Positions 61,560 to 64,000 of a stretch of DNA of 64,000 bases are shown piece by piece. Numbering within the stretch: the stretch's first letter is position 1; each line of letters begins with the position of its first letter. The stretch is from Alicyclobacillus contaminans DSM 17975 (GTDB lineage Bacteria > Bacillota > Bacilli > Alicyclobacillales > Alicyclobacillaceae). Made by a program: the position numbers and the translations under genes. The notes beneath the pieces were generated by a model. It did no database searches and was not told where the DNA came from. It saw only the letters and a list, made by a program, of their open reading frames with translations. Where the stretch lies: assembly GCF_000429525.1 (NCBI RefSeq), contig NZ_AUCA01000001.1, forward strand, positions 184,807 to 248,806, read 5' to 3'.

Positions 61560-62450
61560 TTGCGGATTACCCAGGGCATGCTGAATCAGCAAATGCTGTA
61601 TGACCTTGAAAATGGTATGACGCGCATCAGTCAACTGGAGAATCAGGTATCCACCGGGAAGCGGATCAATAGCCCGGCAGACGACCCGATTGGTGCCACC
61701 TTCGTGATGCGCTACAACAGTGACATTGCATATTATCAACAATACCAGAGCAACGTCACCGCCGCGCAGGGATGGTTGAATTACACGGATACCACGATGA
61801 GTCAGGCGCAACAGGTGGTGATGCGGGCGCGGGATCTGGCGGTTCAGGGCGCGTCTGACACCATGTCGGCTTCGGACCGGCAATCCCTCACGGCCGAAGT
61901 GGATCAACTATATCAACAACTTGTGACCATCGGGAATTCGCAGTACAACGGTCAGTACATCTTCAACGGACAGCAGACGAATGTGGCACCGTATTCAATG
62001 ACCGCTGCGGAAAGCGACACCACGGACACCGGCTCCATCCTGTACGACGTCGGAGATGGCATTCAACTCAATGTGAATACGCCGGGCAACGATTTCTTTG
62101 GCGCGCCCGGGGCGGATGACAACGCGTTTTCGTTGCTGAAACAGCTCAGTGACGCTTTGAACGACAATAATGGACAAGCAGTCAGCGATTTGTTGGATAA
62201 ATTCGATTCCCGGCTGAACCAAATGCAGGCGGCAGAGGCGAGCGTGGGGGCGCGGGTGAACAGAACCCAGTTTCAGCAGACGCGGCTGTCCGACCTGCTC
62301 AACAACTACAACACGCTGCTGGCAGGGGTCGATGACACGGACATGGCACAAGCCATTACAAACCTCACCACGGCCCAGTCGGTTCAACAGGCGGCATTGC
62401 AGGTGGGGGCCCGTATCATCACGCCCACATTGGTCGACTTCCTGAAGTGA
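61560..62450 (+). CDS. flgL: Flagellar hook-associated protein 3, FlgL
   Basis: 296-residue hook-filament junction protein of the flagellin superfamily. [37 protein letters not shown] at the start and QAALQVGARI near the C-terminus are typical. TTG 61560 is used since FlgL proteins begin M-R-I/V-T, and AAAGGTGG lies upstream; GTG 61548 is an alternative. Confidence 0.92.
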   Translation: MRITQGMLNQQMLYDLENGMTRISQLENQVSTGKRINSPADDPIGATFVMRYNSDIAYYQQYQSNVTAAQGWLNYTDTTMSQAQQVVMRARDLAVQGASDTMSASDRQSLTAEVDQLYQQLVTIGNSQYNGQYIFNGQQTNVAPYSMTAAESDTTDTGSILYDVGDGIQLNVNTPGNDFFGAPGADDNAFSLLKQLSDALNDNNGQAVSDLLDKFDSRLNQMQAAEASVGARVNRTQFQQTRLSDLLNNYNTLLAGVDDTDMAQAITNLTTAQSVQQAALQVGARIITPTLVDFLK

Positions 62451-62507
62451 TGTGGCTCGGCGTCCCTGCCTACTGGGGTGAGGGAAGCATGAAGTGAGGG
62501 AGTGCGC

Positions 62508-63080
62508 ATGACACCTCAAATTCAGATTCATCAAGTGCTGGGGCAAATCGGGATTTGCTACGAGCCGCCGGTATGGACAATTCACTCTGCCCCGGCTGAT
62601 TTGGACATTCAAAGCCCTGCGGCGGTATTGGAGATTCATACGATTCCGGGTCAATTGGAAATTGACCAAACGCAGGCGTTCGCGGATGAGGGGTTGCGGA
62701 CGCCGCTTGCATTTTTACAGTATGAGGCGTCACGGGCACGTCAGGCGGCTGCACAGGGCGTGGCGGAAACGGCCGATTGGGGACAGCGATTCATGCATAT
62801 TGAAAAGGGGGATCCGCTGCCGCAATATGTCATGCGTTATCGGGAACGTCAGCCGGAGTTTTTGCCCACGCTGATGCCTCGTCCGTTTTCTGTAAAAATT
62901 CATTATCAGCCAGGTCACGTGGAGATTCATGCCGAGGTCCAACCTGTACAGATTTCTGTCAGGCCGCAGAAGCCGCAAATAGATTTTCAACCGGGCCAAG
63001 TACACATCGATTTGGCACAGCCACCGCAGTTGCAAATCATGACACCACCTGTCGGTCAATTATTGGATGAGCGTGTTTGA
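62508..63080 (+). CDS. DUF6470 family protein (YviE)
   Basis: 190-residue protein between flgL and flagellin, as in Bacillus (YviE). Rich in beta strands with repeating xIxIxxPPxxLxI patterns (IQIHQVLGQIGI, WTIHSAPADLDIQSP). Function unknown, linked to flagellar assembly by place only. ATG 62508 follows GAGGGAG. FliW and CsrA genes, normally next, are not here. Confidence 0.85.
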   Translation: MTPQIQIHQVLGQIGICYEPPVWTIHSAPADLDIQSPAAVLEIHTIPGQLEIDQTQAFADEGLRTPLAFLQYEASRARQAAAQGVAETADWGQRFMHIEKGDPLPQYVMRYRERQPEFLPTLMPRPFSVKIHYQPGHVEIHAEVQPVQISVRPQKPQIDFQPGQVHIDLAQPPQLQIMTPPVGQLLDERV

Positions 63081-63120
63081 ATGACAGGTAAAAATTTTTT
63101 CTCGAAATCTGTCGGAAGAT

Positions 63121-63148
63121 GCAAGTTTCATAGACGGCCAGCCGATAT
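63121..63148 (+). promoter_or_regulatory. Sigma-D promoter of flagellin gene
   Basis: GCAA (63121-63124), 16 bp, GCCGATAT (63141-63148): a perfect -10 for SigD. Transcription from about 63155 gives a 75-nt leader. Confidence 0.75.
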
Positions 63149-63182
63149 ACATGGTGAACGGGTCGACGAAATGCGACTCGCC

Positions 63183-63201
63183 TCCTCGTAGACTACGAGG
63201 A
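63183..63201 (+). promoter_or_regulatory. Hairpin in the flagellin leader
   Basis: TCCTCGTA (63183-63190) pairs with TACGAGGA (63194-63201) around GAC. It lies 10 bp before the GGGAAGGG ribosome-binding site and may stabilise the mRNA 5' end. Confidence 0.55.
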
Positions 63202-63228
63202 AATATACCATAGGGAAGGGTGTATACA

Positions 63229-64000
63229 GTGAGTTTCGGACTGATTATCAATCACAACCTGGGCTCCATGAATGCACTGTCTGCATTGAATCAGAACCAG
63301 AACAGCTTGCAGTCTGCATTGCAGCAGTTGTCCACGGGCAAGCGCATCAACAGTGCTGCCGACGACGCTGCAGGCCTCGCTATCTCGCAAAAGATGCAGG
63401 CGCAAATCAACGGTCTGGATCAAGCGTCTCAGAACGCGCAAAATGGTATCTCGCTGATTCAAACCGCAGAAGGTGCGCTCAATGAAACGCAGAACATTCT
63501 GCAGCGTATGCGTCAATTGGCGACCCAGTCTGCCAATGACACCAACACGTCGGATGACCGGAATGCTATGCAGCTGGAAATTAGCCAGTTGAAGCAGGAG
63601 GTTGATCGAATTGCCAATACCACGCAGTTCAATACGAAGAACTTGTTGGATGGCTCCATTGGGAACAGTGCGGTGTTGGGCGCGGATGGACTGAGTCTGA
63701 AGTCTGTTTCTGTCACGGACGCCAACCTGGCTGCGGATACGTATACGGTGACAGGGGTTGCGCCGGCTACGATTGGTGCCACCGTAAATACAAATACGAC
63801 CGGTTTGGACGCGAGTACTGATTTTGATTTCACGAATACGACGAAGGTTACTGGTTTGGCGCTTGGGAACTACACGCTGACGGTGTCGAACGGTGCTGTG
63901 GGCGGCACGTACGATTTGACGTTGAAGGATGCAAACGGCGTGACTGTGGCAAGTGCCAATGGTTGGGACAATACTGCACCTATCACGCTTACTGGAACCA
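63229..64000 (+). CDS. hag: Flagellin (3' end beyond window)
   Basis: The first 257 residues of flagellin. The N-terminal D0/D1 region is typical: [60 protein letters not shown] and the conserved [21 protein letters not shown]. From about residue 150 the sequence becomes Thr/Asn/Gly-rich, the variable surface domain. GTG 63229 follows AAGGGTG. The C-terminal D1/D0 part is cut off by the window. Confidence 0.95.
   Translation, partial: MSFGLIINHNLGSMNALSALNQNQNSLQSALQQLSTGKRINSAADDAAGLAISQKMQAQINGLDQASQNAQNGISLIQTAEGALNETQNILQRMRQLATQSANDTNTSDDRNAMQLEISQLKQEVDRIANTTQFNTKNLLDGSIGNSAVLGADGLSLKSVSVTDANLAADTYTVTGVAPATIGATVNTNTTGLDASTDFDFTNTTKVTGLALGNYTLTVSNGAVGGTYDLTLKDANGVTVASANGWDNTAPITLTGT

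Noticed and set aside
1..64000. CRISPR arrays, tRNA or rRNA genes
   Set aside because: No regularly spaced repeats, cloverleaf-type sequences or rRNA-like segments were noticed while reading.

Overview
The window looks like chromosome of an endospore-forming, flagellated Gram-positive bacterium of the Bacillales with moderately high GC. It carries an alpha/beta-type spore SASP, a Spo0E-family phosphatase, a DegS/DegU pair, YezD, YkuS, YvyF and YxcD family proteins, and a FlgM-FlgN-FlgK-FlgL-flagellin cluster. GC-rich coding and frequent GTG/TTG starts would suit Alicyclobacillaceae or a relative, but that placement is inference.

Layout. 1-9.5 kb: housekeeping and accessory metabolism (two SDRs, a HAD phosphatase, a mismatch uracil-DNA glycosylase, a TauE/SafE exporter, an MBL-fold hydrolase, a PanE-like reductase, a NUDIX hydrolase), with chemotaxis proteins CheX and CheB away from other che genes and a decayed multicopper-oxidase tail. 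9.6-15.5 kb: small YxcD and secreted proteins, a TerC-family protein behind a yybP-ykoY (Mn2+) riboswitch with an intrinsic terminator, a DJ-1/PfpI protein divergent from a LysR regulator, an ABC exporter and YezD. 15.6-22.4 kb: a co-directional operon (GNAT, substrate-binding lipoprotein, two permeases, ATPase, two flavin monooxygenases, DinB) resembling the B. subtilis ytmI/yxe operons for scavenging S-substituted cysteines, preceded by a terminator-bearing leader. 22.6-23.7 kb: an FTR1 iron permease with a palindromic operator. 23.7-28.1 kb: an accessory island of broken insertion sequences, a secreted protein and an orphan FliF/SctJ-like ring-domain protein.

28.2-37.6 kb: an atypical SDR, a ZIP metal transporter under a strong promoter with a 27-bp palindrome, an EamA exporter overlapping a pterin dehydratase, a biotin ECF transporter (one ATPase fused to EcfT, a second ATPase, and BioY) divergent around a BirA operator, YkuS, an SGNH hydrolase, an alpha/beta hydrolase and a MogA/MoaB protein. 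37.6-46 kb: an HTH-TPR regulator divergent from a 44-residue exported peptide, then a large secreted gluzincin, phosphoglucomutase, a cold-shock protein and a second gluzincin. 46-51 kb: Spo0E-like phosphatase, TagA-like glycosyltransferase, SASP, MetK and DegS/DegU. 51.8-55.7 kb: a 29-codon exported peptide gene, a DUF5317 membrane protein, a GGDEF/HD-GYP c-di-GMP protein and a second HTH-TPR regulator. 56-64 kb: DegV, ComFC, YvyF, a FliA/SigD-type sigma factor, FlgM, FlgN, FlgK, FlgL, DUF6470 and the start of flagellin.

The most interesting content is two candidate peptide-signalling loci. Each pairs an approximately 437-residue HTH-TPR (RNPP-like) regulator with a tiny Sec-exported peptide. 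One adjoins a secreted metalloprotease, as in NprR-NprX-NprA. The other adjoins a c-di-GMP phosphodiesterase-type protein, and signal-peptidase cleavage after AQA would release the heptapeptide GWTVNPH.
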